A stretch of 64,000 nt of DNA from Bin25 sp026709415. GTDB lineage: Bacteria > Bacteroidota > Bacteroidia > Flavobacteriales > Flavobacteriaceae. Positions 36,119 through 45,387 of the stretch are shown one piece after another (position 1 is the stretch's first letter; every line of letters starts with the position of its first letter). A model generated the notes under the pieces. That model saw nothing but the letters and a program-made list of their open reading frames with translations. It made no database searches and was not told where the DNA came from. Made by a program: the position numbers and the translations under genes. The stretch covers positions 2,542,001 to 2,606,000 of the forward strand of contig OZ241330.1 of NCBI GenBank assembly GCA_965200045.1. Direction: 5' to 3'.

Positions 36119-37567
36119 ATGAAAACCCAACCTATTTTTCTGCTCGCCATCCTATTATCCATGAGCTTTAGTCTCTGTGGACAAAAAACTCAATACAATC
36201 TCATGGAATGTCTTGCCATTGCTAGTGAAAACTCAATTGCTATCAAGCAAGCATTATTGGATGTTGAAAATGCTGAAATCAGTAACCAACAAGCAAAAGC
36301 CAATTTTTTTCCAAATATCAACGCTTCATTGAATCACTCATGGAATATTGGGCTTAACCAAAACATCACCACGGGACTTTTAGAGAACATTACCACTCAG
36401 TTCTCTTCGGCAAGTATCTCCATGAACAATAATGTCTATAATGGCAAAAGAAAATTTCTAGAGCTCTATCGTAGTAATTTAACCATTTTATCTAATAATC
36501 TCAATCTTGAAGAAATAAGAACCAATATCTTTATTCTTGTGGCTAATGCTTATTTACAAATTATGCTCAATAGAGAGCTGTACCAAGTCAATCAAATTCA
36601 ATTAGAATTATCAAAAACAGAATTAGATAGAACCAAAAATCTGATTCAAGCGGGAGTGCTTATACCGAGTGAAGTTCACGAATTAGAAGCCAACATAGCT
36701 TCTCAAGAACAAACGCTTATCGTTGCTGAAAATAATTTGCGTATTTCCAAAATCTCTTTGGCTCAAATCCTTTTGATCACCGATTATGAACACTTTGATA
36801 TTGATGATGAAAAGTTCAATGTCCCCTTTTCATCCATTCTTGCTGTAAATCCAAAAGATATTTACAACAAAGCGGTTGAAACGCGTGCCACCATTAAAAT
36901 TTCAAAGACCAATGTCGATTTAGCCGCTTCAGATTTAGCCATTAGTAAAACCGCTTTACTGCCTAGCCTTAGTGCGTATTATAGTTATAACACTCGAATT
37001 TCATATAGCGATCGGCTTGTCGGTGCTGGAACATTTACTGAACGCCCGATTGGTGTGGTGGAAGAAACCGGTCAAAAAGTCATCACGCAAGTGAATGAAT
37101 CCAAAGTTGTTGGTCCTATCCCTTTTTTTGATCAATGGACATTGAACGATGGGCATAACTTTGGATTGAGTCTTTCCATACCGATACTCAATGGAAAAGC
37201 GGCCCGATCCAATGTGAATCGTAGTTTAGTCAATCTACAAAAGGCTGAGGAACAATACCAACAAGATCGTTTGAATTTTGAATCCACCATCAATGAAGCC
37301 TATAATTCTGCCCGTGGGGCCTATCGATTGTACCAAGCTAGTTTGAAGACTGAAAACTTTAGGGAAAATGCCTATCAAGTGGCACAAAATCGTTTTCAAG
37401 CAGGAACGCTTAATGCATTTGAATTAGTTCAAGCCCAACAACGGTATGAAATAGCCGCATCGGATCTGATCCGTTCTAAATACGATTATATTCTCAAATT
37501 AAAAGTGTTAGAACTTTATTTTGGACTTCCTTTGAATATCGAGGACATCATAGAAACCGCTGAGTAA
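36119..37567 (+). CDS. TolC-family outer-membrane efflux protein
   Basis: This 482-residue outer-membrane channel has a signal peptide (MKTQPIFLLAILLSMSFSLCG). It shows the two-fold repeated helical organisation of the family, with LTRT-like helices and the C-terminal FQAGTLNAFELVQAQQRYEIA typical of TolC hairpins. The ATG at 36119 gives a proper signal peptide; the frame extends upstream inside the adaptor gene. It completes a tripartite export system and ends 15 bases before the tsaB start. Confidence 0.95.
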   Translation: MKTQPIFLLAILLSMSFSLCGQKTQYNLMECLAIASENSIAIKQALLDVENAEISNQQAKANFFPNINASLNHSWNIGLNQNITTGLLENITTQFSSASISMNNNVYNGKRKFLELYRSNLTILSNNLNLEEIRTNIFILVANAYLQIMLNRELYQVNQIQLELSKTELDRTKNLIQAGVLIPSEVHELEANIASQEQTLIVAENNLRISKISLAQILLITDYEHFDIDDEKFNVPFSSILAVNPKDIYNKAVETRATIKISKTNVDLAASDLAISKTALLPSLSAYYSYNTRISYSDRLVGAGTFTERPIGVVEETGQKVITQVNESKVVGPIPFFDQWTLNDGHNFGLSLSIPILNGKAARSNVNRSLVNLQKAEEQYQQDRLNFESTINEAYNSARGAYRLYQASLKTENFRENAYQVAQNRFQAGTLNAFELVQAQQRYEIAASDLIRSKYDYILKLKVLELYFGLPLNIEDIIETAE

Positions 37568-37582
37568 CAATATTTTATTGGA

Positions 37583-38269
37583 TTGATTCTTCATATTGAA
37601 TCTTCTACCAAAAACTGTTCGGTATCATTGGCCCACAACGGTCAATTGATTCAATCGAAAGAATTATTCTCTTTAGATTATCGTCATAGTGAGTTACTGC
37701 ATCCTTTTATCCAAGAGATATTCGAAAACAACCATATCCAACCAAAATCACTCAAAGCTATTGCGGTTAGCAAAGGCCCTGGTTCGTTTACTGGACTTCG
37801 GATTGGTGTCAGTGCTGCCAAGGGATTTTGTTATGCCTTAAAGATTCCCTTGATTGGTATCAATACCTTAGAAATAATGGCTCAATGTACACTGGCAAAT
37901 TCTAATGACTGGATATTATCCATTTTAGATGCTCGAAAATCCAATCTCTTTAGTTTGTTACTAGACGATTCTGGACGTATTGTTCAATCCACCTGGTTTG
38001 AAAATTTAGAAAGTCCATCCATTGTAGCTCTTTCAAAAGGAAAACAGTTAAAGGTCATTGGTGATGGACAAACAAAATTGAAATCCTTTTTACCCCATTT
38101 AAAGGCCAAGTACATGCCTGAGATTCAATACCCTTCTTCAAAAGACATGATCAAACTGGCTTATAGAAAATATTGTGCCAAAGAATTTGAAACGACTAGT
38201 GATTTTGAACCGTTTTATTTGAGAGCATTCCGTGCGACCAAACAAAAAAGCTTGAAGTTTAACCGTTGA
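37583..38269 (+). CDS. tsaB: tRNA threonylcarbamoyladenosine biosynthesis protein TsaB
   Basis: TsaB is the inactive ASKHA-fold partner that binds TsaD and TsaE in making t6A37 on tRNAs that read ANN codons. The 228 residues show the N-terminal LHIESSTKNCSVSL, the conserved GPGSFTGLRIG (near 73-83) and the following VSAAKGFCYAL. The start is TTG 37583; the TolC stop is in the same frame only six codons upstream, so no ATG is available. Its last 11 bases overlap the 3' end of the convergent nifU gene. Confidence 0.95.
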   Translation: MILHIESSTKNCSVSLAHNGQLIQSKELFSLDYRHSELLHPFIQEIFENNHIQPKSLKAIAVSKGPGSFTGLRIGVSAAKGFCYALKIPLIGINTLEIMAQCTLANSNDWILSILDARKSNLFSLLLDDSGRIVQSTWFENLESPSIVALSKGKQLKVIGDGQTKLKSFLPHLKAKYMPEIQYPSSKDMIKLAYRKYCAKEFETTSDFEPFYLRAFRATKQKSLKFNR

Positions 38270-39140
38270 TGGCCACCACTTCTTTGACCTTTCCAGGAAG
38301 CATTTGCTTCATCATGTTTTCGATCCCCATTTTTAGTGTATAGGTTGATGATGGACAACCACTACAAGCTCCTTGAAGAATAAGACTCAGTGTTTTGTCT
38401 TTTTTATCATAGGTGTCAAAAGCTATATTGCCTCCATCCGCAGCAACCGCCGGTCGTACATAGTTATCTAAAACATCTACAATTTCTTTTTCGATGTCTG
38501 ACAACTCTTTTTGGTGACGCAATGAAACGATATACTTTTCATCGACAGGGCCATCGATAATAGGGTTTCCTGATTCAAGATAGTCTTTGATGAATTCGCG
38601 TAGGTGTGTAAAATGTAGATTCCAATCTTGATTGCTTTGAATTGAAATGTAATTAGAATCAAAAAACACTTCTTCGACATAGTCAAATTCAAATAATTTT
38701 TCTGCTAGTGGTGCATTATGGGTATGTTGGACTGATTTGAATTCATATGTCTGGTCTACGAGTGGTTTATTAGCGACAAATTTCATCGCCTTTGGATTGG
38801 GCGTGCTTTCAGCATAAACACTGATGGGGACTTTGTTATTGTCTTCTGATTTAATCACCACTCCTCCATCATTTAAGTAATCTTGAATTTGCTGTGCGAC
38901 TTCTTCATTGACCTCACTCCATTCGAGAATATCAAATCGCTCCACATGGATTTCACTGCGACCTATTTTAACTTTTTTCACAAAAGGGAGGTAAAACAAT
39001 TGTGCTGCCAATGGAGCGTTAGCCGTATGATCGATGTTTTCAAAAGTTTGCATTTCTTCTGTTCCAATGGGGACATTAGAATAAAATGTGGCCCAAGGAT
39101 TTTCTTTTTCCACTTTCGACGTTATTTCAAATTTTTTCAT
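38259..39140 (-). CDS. NifU-family iron-sulfur cluster carrier with doubled Nfu N-terminal domain
   Basis: This 293-residue protein has two consecutive Nfu-N type domains (each ending in a HNAPLA or ANAPLA element followed by LFxxxxV) and a C-terminal NifU domain. Its CxxC cluster ligands lie in GACSGCPSSTYTLKMG. Such proteins hold and transfer Fe-S clusters to client enzymes. I choose ATG 39140; the frame begins at 39152, but that ATG lies inside a TAATTTTG promoter element. Its 3' end overlaps tsaB. Confidence 0.92.
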   Translation of the reverse strand: MKKFEITSKVEKENPWATFYSNVPIGTEEMQTFENIDHTANAPLAAQLFYLPFVKKVKIGRSEIHVERFDILEWSEVNEEVAQQIQDYLNDGGVVIKSEDNNKVPISVYAESTPNPKAMKFVANKPLVDQTYEFKSVQHTHNAPLAEKLFEFDYVEEVFFDSNYISIQSNQDWNLHFTHLREFIKDYLESGNPIIDGPVDEKYIVSLRHQKELSDIEKEIVDVLDNYVRPAVAADGGNIAFDTYDKKDKTLSLILQGACSGCPSSTYTLKMGIENMMKQMLPGKVKEVVAING

Positions 39141-39149
39141 ATTCAATGA

Positions 39150-39157
39150 CAAAATTA
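39150..39157 (-). promoter_or_regulatory. Candidate -7 element for the nifU gene
   Basis: TAATTTTG on the minus strand matches TAnnTTTG and ends 10 bases before ATG 39140. It decides between the two possible starts. No clear TTG lies upstream at standard spacing. Confidence 0.45.
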
Positions 39158-39515
39158 CAAATTCAAATCCCTATTTCTTGACGATCATTATCATTTTGGA
39201 TGACTTCAATCATCCACCGACACGATCAACACCAAAAATATAGGCACGACATACCAAAAGATATGATCCTACAGATGTCAAAAAATCGTTTTCTGCAATA
39301 TGACCAACTCAATGGTTAGCCAATGAAGCACTGGGAAAAGCAGAATTTTTTCATGGGAGATAGAAAGGTCTGTTATCAAAGAACCTGTAAAAAATGAGCG
39401 ATTATTTTTTAGTTCAAGGAGCCATAGGTGTTAGAAAAACGGCTTTTTAGAATATTATACAGTACTGATTGATTCGATTCAATGGGAATAGTATATCGGC
39501 CTAAAAGTTATTGTC
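39158..39515. other. Intergenic stretch between nifU and the HEPN-MNT pair
   Basis: About 360 bases separate the divergent genes. I see no gene or strong hairpin here, only the candidate promoter elements at its two ends. Confidence 0.6.
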
Positions 39516-39523
39516 TATTTTTG
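39516..39523 (+). promoter_or_regulatory. Candidate -7 element for the HEPN-MNT pair
   Basis: TATTTTTG matches TAnnTTTG and lies 105 bases before the antitoxin ATG at 39628. No TTG is present at proper spacing, so this is a weak call. Confidence 0.3.
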
Positions 39524-39627
39524 CTGATGATTTTAAATATGTTGTGGTAATAAACGACTTGTGAAAATCATTGAAACCATTGGATTCCCCATCAAAGTCA
39601 TTCGTTGGTTTTGTAAAATCGAATCGT

Positions 39628-39951
39628 ATGATTACTGAAAAACAAAAACAAATCATTATTAAAGAAATGAGTCCTTATGAGCCTATTCAAATCGGAGTGT
39701 TTGGTTCGGTCGCTCGTGGCGACCATACAGAAGAGAGTGATATTGATATACTATATCAATTCAATAATAGCTCAGATTTATTAGAGCTGATTCGATTAAA
39801 AAAAAACATTAAAAAAAGGCTAGGTAAAAAAGTGGATTTCATGTGTTTTGATTTCATCAATCCATACATTAAAAAACGTGTTTTGAGTGAAGTAAAATTA
39901 TTTTTTAATGACAAGACGCAAAAAAAAAGAAAGACCTTTACCTTGTATTGA
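39628..39951 (+). CDS. mntA: MNT-type nucleotidyltransferase antitoxin
   Basis: This 107-residue minimal nucleotidyltransferase has the catalytic pattern G26-S27 followed by D38-x-D40 (GSVARGDHTEESDID). In HEPN-MNT modules the MNT protein AMPylates a Tyr next to the HEPN active site, silencing the RNase. All catalytic residues are present, so it should be active. I start at ATG 39628; the frame extends to 39571 but the family N-terminus fits 39628. The stop overlaps the toxin's TTG start. Confidence 0.88.
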   Translation: MITEKQKQIIIKEMSPYEPIQIGVFGSVARGDHTEESDIDILYQFNNSSDLLELIRLKKNIKKRLGKKVDFMCFDFINPYIKKRVLSEVKLFFNDKTQKKRKTFTLY

Positions 39952-40319
39952 ACACGATTAAAGATTCTTTTCAAAAAATTTCTTTATCATTAAAGAAAAA
40001 CAACATCAAAACTTCTGATGATTATTTAAATGAGTGGGAATCGCGAGGAGCTATGATACTAGAACTATTGGTCATTGGAGAAAACATCAAGTATATTCCA
40101 AGTGAAGTCCAAGAAAAATTCAACCATATGGCTTGGGGTGAATTAAGGGAAATGAGACATGAGGTGACTCACGATTACCCTGGAATTGATTTTAAAGCGA
40201 CATGGAAATTGGTTGTTCAAAGCGATGAATTCATAGAAAAAATCGGTGAAGTTGCAAAGCATATGAACATCACATTAGAGCCTCGTATCGGCACCTCCCC
40301 AGGTCGGTTTGACCTTTAA
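39948..40319 (+). CDS. hepT: HEPN-domain RNase toxin (HepT-like, DUF86)
   Basis: This 123-residue all-helical protein carries the HEPN RNase motif R70-x4-H75 followed by D-Y77 (RHEVTHDY). Tyr77 is the residue modified in characterised HepT-MntA pairs. It starts at TTG 39948, whose last two bases are part of the antitoxin stop TGA, so the two are tightly coupled. HEPN toxins of this family cleave RNA or tRNA and act in phage defence or plasmid stabilisation. It sits alone between core genes. Confidence 0.88.
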   Translation: MNTIKDSFQKISLSLKKNNIKTSDDYLNEWESRGAMILELLVIGENIKYIPSEVQEKFNHMAWGELREMRHEVTHDYPGIDFKATWKLVVQSDEFIEKIGEVAKHMNITLEPRIGTSPGRFDL

Positions 40320-40528
40320 CCACCCCGTTTTAGTTCTATCCCGATATGTGTGGAATTTGGTCTGAATGCTGACAATGAAAAAGCACCCATCATCTCATCA
40401 GAACCTAACCCAATCCATTGAGGCATGGAATCGAAAGGGAAATATACTCTACGACTCATGAGTTCCTATTGTCCATATTATTGATCAATGGCTGTATTTC
40501 ATTAACTTTCAACCGAACAAATCAAACG

Positions 40529-41080
40529 ATGACCATCCTTTCCGTTAGGGGGAAAACACCAGTTTTTGGACAAGAATGTTTTTTTGCGCCAAACGCCACC
40601 CTCATTGGAGATGTGATGATGGGAAATCAATGTTCGGTATGGTTTTGTGCTGTGGTCCGTGGAGATGTCAACTCCATTCAGATCGGTCATCGGGTCAATA
40701 TCCAGGATGGGGTGATCATTCATGGGACCTATCAAACTGCAAGCACGACCATCGGAAATGATGTATCCATTGGACACAATGCGATTGTTCATGGATGTGC
40801 CATCGAAGATCAAGTGCTCATTGGTATGGGGAGTATCATCATGGACAATTGCCACATTGGTCGATCTAGTGTTATTGGTGCTGGGGCTGTCCTTCCCAAA
40901 AACACAAAGGTCCCCGCTGGATCAGTGTATGGTGGCGTGCCGGCTAAACTGATTAAAAAAGTAGATCAAAAACTTTTTGATGACGAAATCAAACGTATTG
41001 CACAGAACTACATCACATATGCCTCTTGGTTCGATAAAACAAAAATCAATCGAAATGATTCTCATCGAGTAAACTACTGA
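40529..41080 (+). CDS. Gamma-carbonic anhydrase-like hexapeptide-repeat protein
   Basis: This 183-residue left-handed beta-helix protein has hexapeptide repeats and the metal-binding His set of gamma-carbonic anhydrases: one in VIIHGTY and two in IGHNAIVHGC. Proteins of the YrdA/PaaY group share this layout; some hydrate CO2, others have unknown activity. ATG 40529 yields the family start (MTILSVRGKTPVFG). The longer frame from 40418 has an atypical leader. Confidence 0.9.
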   Translation: MTILSVRGKTPVFGQECFFAPNATLIGDVMMGNQCSVWFCAVVRGDVNSIQIGHRVNIQDGVIIHGTYQTASTTIGNDVSIGHNAIVHGCAIEDQVLIGMGSIIMDNCHIGRSSVIGAGAVLPKNTKVPAGSVYGGVPAKLIKKVDQKLFDDEIKRIAQNYITYASWFDKTKINRNDSHRVNY

Positions 41081-41147
41081 GCCATTTCTGGTGATAAATT
41101 CAAACAAAAAAATTGATCCTCACCAGCTTTGGTGTTAAAAAGTATTT

Positions 41148-44100
41148 TCAACTTTCTAATAAAGTTTCATTGAATTGATAGCCTTTGTAATCTACTTTAA
41201 ATAGAATGCCATACAGTGATGGAATAAAAATCAATGTTATGATGGTCCCAAATAACAAGCCTACCATGATACCTATTGCCATACCTTCCCATAATTCACC
41301 ACCAGATATAAACAATGGCGTGAGTCCCAATACTGTTGTAAAAGTCGCTAGTAGAATCGGTCTAAATCGTTGCAAACAAGCCGCAATAATGGCATCTTGT
41401 TGATTGCGTCCTAAATCTCTTTTTTCGACTTCCATTCTATCGAGCAATACTATAGCATTATTGATAACAATTCCGGCCAATGAAATCACGCCTAAAAACG
41501 GCATAAAACCAAATGGCTTACCAAACACCAATAGTCCTATGACTACACCAATAATTCCAAGAGGTATGGTCAGAATCACCATCCCCATTTTTCTAAATGA
41601 ATTGAATTGAATGATCAGTAAAAGAATTATAATAAATCCAGAAACGGGCAAATAACTGACAACCGAACCCATACTTTCGGCAGCTTGCTTAGCATCTCCA
41701 CCAAATTCAAACGTGTAGTTTTCTGGCCAATTCTTTTGTTGTTCTTGTAACCAAGGAGTGATTTGAAGCGTGATAATAGAAGCATTGCCATTTTCTGTTA
41801 ATTCACTAGATACGGTCACGGTTCTGCGTAATCCGTATCTCTTTATTCTAGAATATTGCCATTTAGGAATAATAGACGCCACTTGAAGCAGAGGTACGTT
41901 TCGACCTGTTGCTTGAGAATATACATTTAAGGTTTCTAATGAAGATAATGATTGCTGCTGGTTTTTATCACTTCTCATGATGATGGGAATGGATTTATCT
42001 TCTTGACGGTATTCGCCCGTCTGAAATCCAACCAAAACAGTTTCCAAAGAAGTTGCAATATCTTGACTGGTAATTCCAGCAAATTGGGCTCTCTGCTGAT
42101 CAATTTCAATTAAAAATTTCTTGCTTTTTGGCCCCCAATCATCTTTGACATTTTTTGTGCCCTCGATGGGGGATAACTTTAATTTAACCCTTTGAGCAAT
42201 TTCAGATAATTCATCAGGATCATCGCCTGAAATTTTGATTTCAATAGGTGCTCCGCCACCTCCACTCGCTAAAGAACCCACTCTTATATCAGCATCAGGA
42301 AAAGTATTTAACGCGTAGTTATCCAAACGAGCTATAACAGTATTGTTTTGGTCAAAAGAGGAAGTATTAACCAAAATATGGGCATAGTTTGAATTTGCTT
42401 CATCAGGTGTGTATCCCATATCATAAGATGCAGGGCCTTGACCGATATATGATGACCAACTCACAACGCCTTGTGTTTGCCTATCATTTACTTGAAGAGA
42501 ATCCGACATGAATTGTTCCACACGTTGCACTAGTTGTGTTGTGGCTTCAATTTTAGTTCCTTGAGGTAGGTTGATGTCGATAGTGATCATATTGCGATCG
42601 CTATCTGGAAAGAATACAAAAGGAATTTTTAAAAAACCAGCTAGTGATACGATAAATAACAGAAAAACACCCAAAAGTACTTTCCATTGATTGGTAAGTG
42701 CTATCAGTATGACATCTTTATAATAGAACTTCATTTTGACAATAATTCTATCCACCAGACTATATTTTTTGGTTCTATTGGATTCTATCTTTAAAAACAA
42801 ATAACAAAACAAAGTGATGACCGTCAGAGCGATAATCCATGAGGAAACCAAGGCAATCGTGATGACCACAAATATGGGGCCTACAAAATCACCCATTGAA
42901 GTAGGCGAAAGATAAAAAGCCAAAAAGGCAATAGAAGTCGTAACCGTAGATATCAGCAAAGGCATCCACAATTCGTTAAAGGCCTCGATGGCTGCTTTTT
43001 TTCTTTCGATGCCCTTTTCCATTTTTACCATGATGGTTTCTGCTACCACAATGGCATTGTCTACCAACATTCCTAGGGACATAATCAAGGCCGCCAAGGT
43101 CACTTGGTTCAAACCCATGTTGATAAAGCCCATGACCATAAAGGTCATGATCATGACTATCGGGATTAAACTGGCAATGACAAAACCCGTGCGTATACCT
43201 AAAAATAAAAGCATGACCAACAAGACAATGGCTATGGCTTGAGCTAGATTGACAATAAAGTCATTGACCTTGTATTCAATGTAAGTATCTAAAGAAGATA
43301 CTCTTGATAATTCTAGTCCCACCGGAAGTACTTGTTGCCATTGAGCAATCACTTCATCCACCGCTTGACCCAAAGCAATCACATTGGCATTTTCCTTTAA
43401 ATTGATGTGAATTGAAATGGCATTCAATCCATTGATGCGTATTTTTTGTGTGGGAGGATCGATATACCCTTTCGAAACTGAAGTGATATCGCCCAGTTGC
43501 ACCAATTGGGAACCATCGCCTATTGGAATCAACAATTCTCTAATGTCATCAATTGAAACAAAATTTCCTGTGGGTTCGAGTATGATACGTTGATTTCCTA
43601 AATTAATTTCTCCACCCGAGTTCAAAATATTGGTTGACGAAATATGCCGTTGTACTATAGAAGCTGATAATCCATATTCTTTTAATCGGGTATTTTCAAA
43701 TTCAACAAAAATTCGTTCTTCTTGATTTCCGCCTAATTCAACTTTAGCAGCATCTGGTAGTTTTATCAGCTCATCTCTGATATCATCTGCATACGCTTTC
43801 ATTTCGGCATAACTGAATCCGTCGGAACTCAATCCAACAACAATGCCATAGACATCACCAATTCCATCGTCATTTAAACTGGGGGTGACACCTTCTGGCA
43901 ACCCTTGAATCGTATTGAGCTTTCTTCGAAGCTTGTCCCAAACGGATTGCATTTTTTCAGGAGAAACTTCATCTTTTAAGGTGATGGTTACCACCGATAG
44001 CCCTGTTCTGGAAGTACTAGATAGTTCTTTTAATTCGGGAAGCTCTTGCGCTACTTTTTCGATTCGATCGGTCACCAATTGTTCCACTCGAATTGGACTG

Positions 44101-44261
44101 GCTCCAGGAAATTGAGAAACCACACTGGCAACTCGGACTGTATACGGCGGCATACTATCTCGCGATAACCCAAAATACATGATGGATCCAAACAGCAAAA
44201 TGCTTAGCAAAACCATAAAAGTGATCCGATTTTGATCGATGGATAACTTGGCTAAATTCAT
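41148..44261 (-). CDS. RND efflux transporter permease (AcrB-like)
   Basis: This 1037-residue inner-membrane pump has the RND layout of 12 TM helices and two large periplasmic loops. TM4 contains LGMLVDNAIVVAET, that is, one Asp followed by Asn where AcrB has a double Asp. TM10 has GIVINNAIVLLDRME, lacking the relay Lys of AcrB. This pattern is common in a branch of uncharacterised RND pumps. Proton relay must rely on the single Asp. It follows its adaptor by 14 bases, on the same strand as the fused TolC gene. Confidence 0.93.
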   Translation of the reverse strand: MNLAKLSIDQNRITFMVLLSILLFGSIMYFGLSRDSMPPYTVRVASVVSQFPGASPIRVEQLVTDRIEKVAQELPELKELSSTSRTGLSVVTITLKDEVSPEKMQSVWDKLRRKLNTIQGLPEGVTPSLNDDGIGDVYGIVVGLSSDGFSYAEMKAYADDIRDELIKLPDAAKVELGGNQEERIFVEFENTRLKEYGLSASIVQRHISSTNILNSGGEINLGNQRIILEPTGNFVSIDDIRELLIPIGDGSQLVQLGDITSVSKGYIDPPTQKIRINGLNAISIHINLKENANVIALGQAVDEVIAQWQQVLPVGLELSRVSSLDTYIEYKVNDFIVNLAQAIAIVLLVMLLFLGIRTGFVIASLIPIVMIMTFMVMGFINMGLNQVTLAALIMSLGMLVDNAIVVAETIMVKMEKGIERKKAAIEAFNELWMPLLISTVTTSIAFLAFYLSPTSMGDFVGPIFVVITIALVSSWIIALTVITLFCYLFLKIESNRTKKYSLVDRIIVKMKFYYKDVILIALTNQWKVLLGVFLLFIVSLAGFLKIPFVFFPDSDRNMITIDINLPQGTKIEATTQLVQRVEQFMSDSLQVNDRQTQGVVSWSSYIGQGPASYDMGYTPDEANSNYAHILVNTSSFDQNNTVIARLDNYALNTFPDADIRVGSLASGGGGAPIEIKISGDDPDELSEIAQRVKLKLSPIEGTKNVKDDWGPKSKKFLIEIDQQRAQFAGITSQDIATSLETVLVGFQTGEYRQEDKSIPIIMRSDKNQQQSLSSLETLNVYSQATGRNVPLLQVASIIPKWQYSRIKRYGLRRTVTVSSELTENGNASIITLQITPWLQEQQKNWPENYTFEFGGDAKQAAESMGSVVSYLPVSGFIIILLLIIQFNSFRKMGMVILTIPLGIIGVVIGLLVFGKPFGFMPFLGVISLAGIVINNAIVLLDRMEVEKRDLGRNQQDAIIAACLQRFRPILLATFTTVLGLTPLFISGGELWEGMAIGIMVGLLFGTIITLIFIPSLYGILFKVDYKGYQFNETLLES

Positions 44262-44275
44262 GGAAACTCTTGGTG

Positions 44276-45361
44276 TTATTGAAGTCTCACCTCTTGACCA
44301 TCCAGTAAAGTTTGCAGACCTGCTGTGGCAATTAACTGACCAAAAGACAGTCCTGAAATCACTTGAAATCTTTCTGAAGTAAGCACCCCTATTGAAACGG
44401 ATTGTCTATTCACTGTGGCCACTTGGTCATTGATTTCTATGGTGAAAACAAAATGTCCCTGACTATCTTCTCCAACCGCATGAGCAGGAACCACTAGAGC
44501 ATCGTTATTGGTTTTAACGCCTCCAAAATCAAAGGTGACATTAGCCGCCATACCGCTTTTAATTTCATCACTTGGATTTAAAATGGTCACAACGACTGGA
44601 TATGTTGCGGAATTTCTGTCTACCGATGGGGACACCTGAGTCACCACGGCATCAAATTCCTTATTTGATAAGGATGAGAAGTTCACCGTGACGGCCATCC
44701 CCAAACGAACCCCATTGATGACACTTTCAGGAAGGCCAAGAAATATTTCCATATCCGCGCCAGCATTGATAATAGCAATACTTTGTCCGGCATTCACATT
44801 CTCATCAATTTCTGAATTCACAGCAGCAATAACACCATCTTCTGGGGCATAGAGATAACCATATTTTACTTTTTCGTTTTGAATGGCCACGCTACGTTTT
44901 GCAGACTGAAAACTTTCTTGAGCTGTTTTGTATGAATTTTTTGCTGATTCGTAATCGCTCAAAGAAGAACTTCCTTTTTCATATAGCGAACGAACGCGAT
45001 CCAAACTCAATTTAGCTGTATTCATTTGCGATTGAAAGCTATTTAACTGGGCTAATGATTGTTCATAAGCCAATCGCGATTGGACATTATCCAATCTGGC
45101 CAACAATTGTCCTTTTTTGACTTGTTGACCAATGTTTAGATCCAAATAGGTGATGATTCCCGTGTTACGAAAACTCAAATTGATGATTCTTTCGGTTTGG
45201 GCCGTCCCAGAAAATGTTCTGACCTCTTCCCCGCCAAGGTAGCCAACACTCTGATATTTTACAGGACGCACGATTTTTTTGGATTCTTTTTTTTCTTCAG
45301 CACAAGAAAAAAACAAACCCGTTATCAGTACAATACTTAAATAGTTTATGAAGGGGTTCAT
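44276..45361 (-). CDS. RND efflux periplasmic adaptor lipoprotein
   Basis: This 361-residue membrane-fusion protein has a lipoprotein signal peptide (lipobox GLFFSC, Cys20). The lipoyl half-motifs, the helical hairpin around residues 90-160 and the beta-barrel region SGMAANVTFDF are visible. It links the RND pump to the outer-membrane channel. It lies 26 bases after the TolC reading and 14 before the pump gene, consistent with one operon. Confidence 0.93.
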   Translation of the reverse strand: MNPFINYLSIVLITGLFFSCAEEKKESKKIVRPVKYQSVGYLGGEEVRTFSGTAQTERIINLSFRNTGIITYLDLNIGQQVKKGQLLARLDNVQSRLAYEQSLAQLNSFQSQMNTAKLSLDRVRSLYEKGSSSLSDYESAKNSYKTAQESFQSAKRSVAIQNEKVKYGYLYAPEDGVIAAVNSEIDENVNAGQSIAIINAGADMEIFLGLPESVINGVRLGMAVTVNFSSLSNKEFDAVVTQVSPSVDRNSATYPVVVTILNPSDEIKSGMAANVTFDFGGVKTNNDALVVPAHAVGEDSQGHFVFTIEINDQVATVNRQSVSIGVLTSERFQVISGLSFGQLIATAGLQTLLDGQEVRLQ

Positions 45362-45387
45362 GTCCTTTTAGCTTTTCATTTGTTGAT

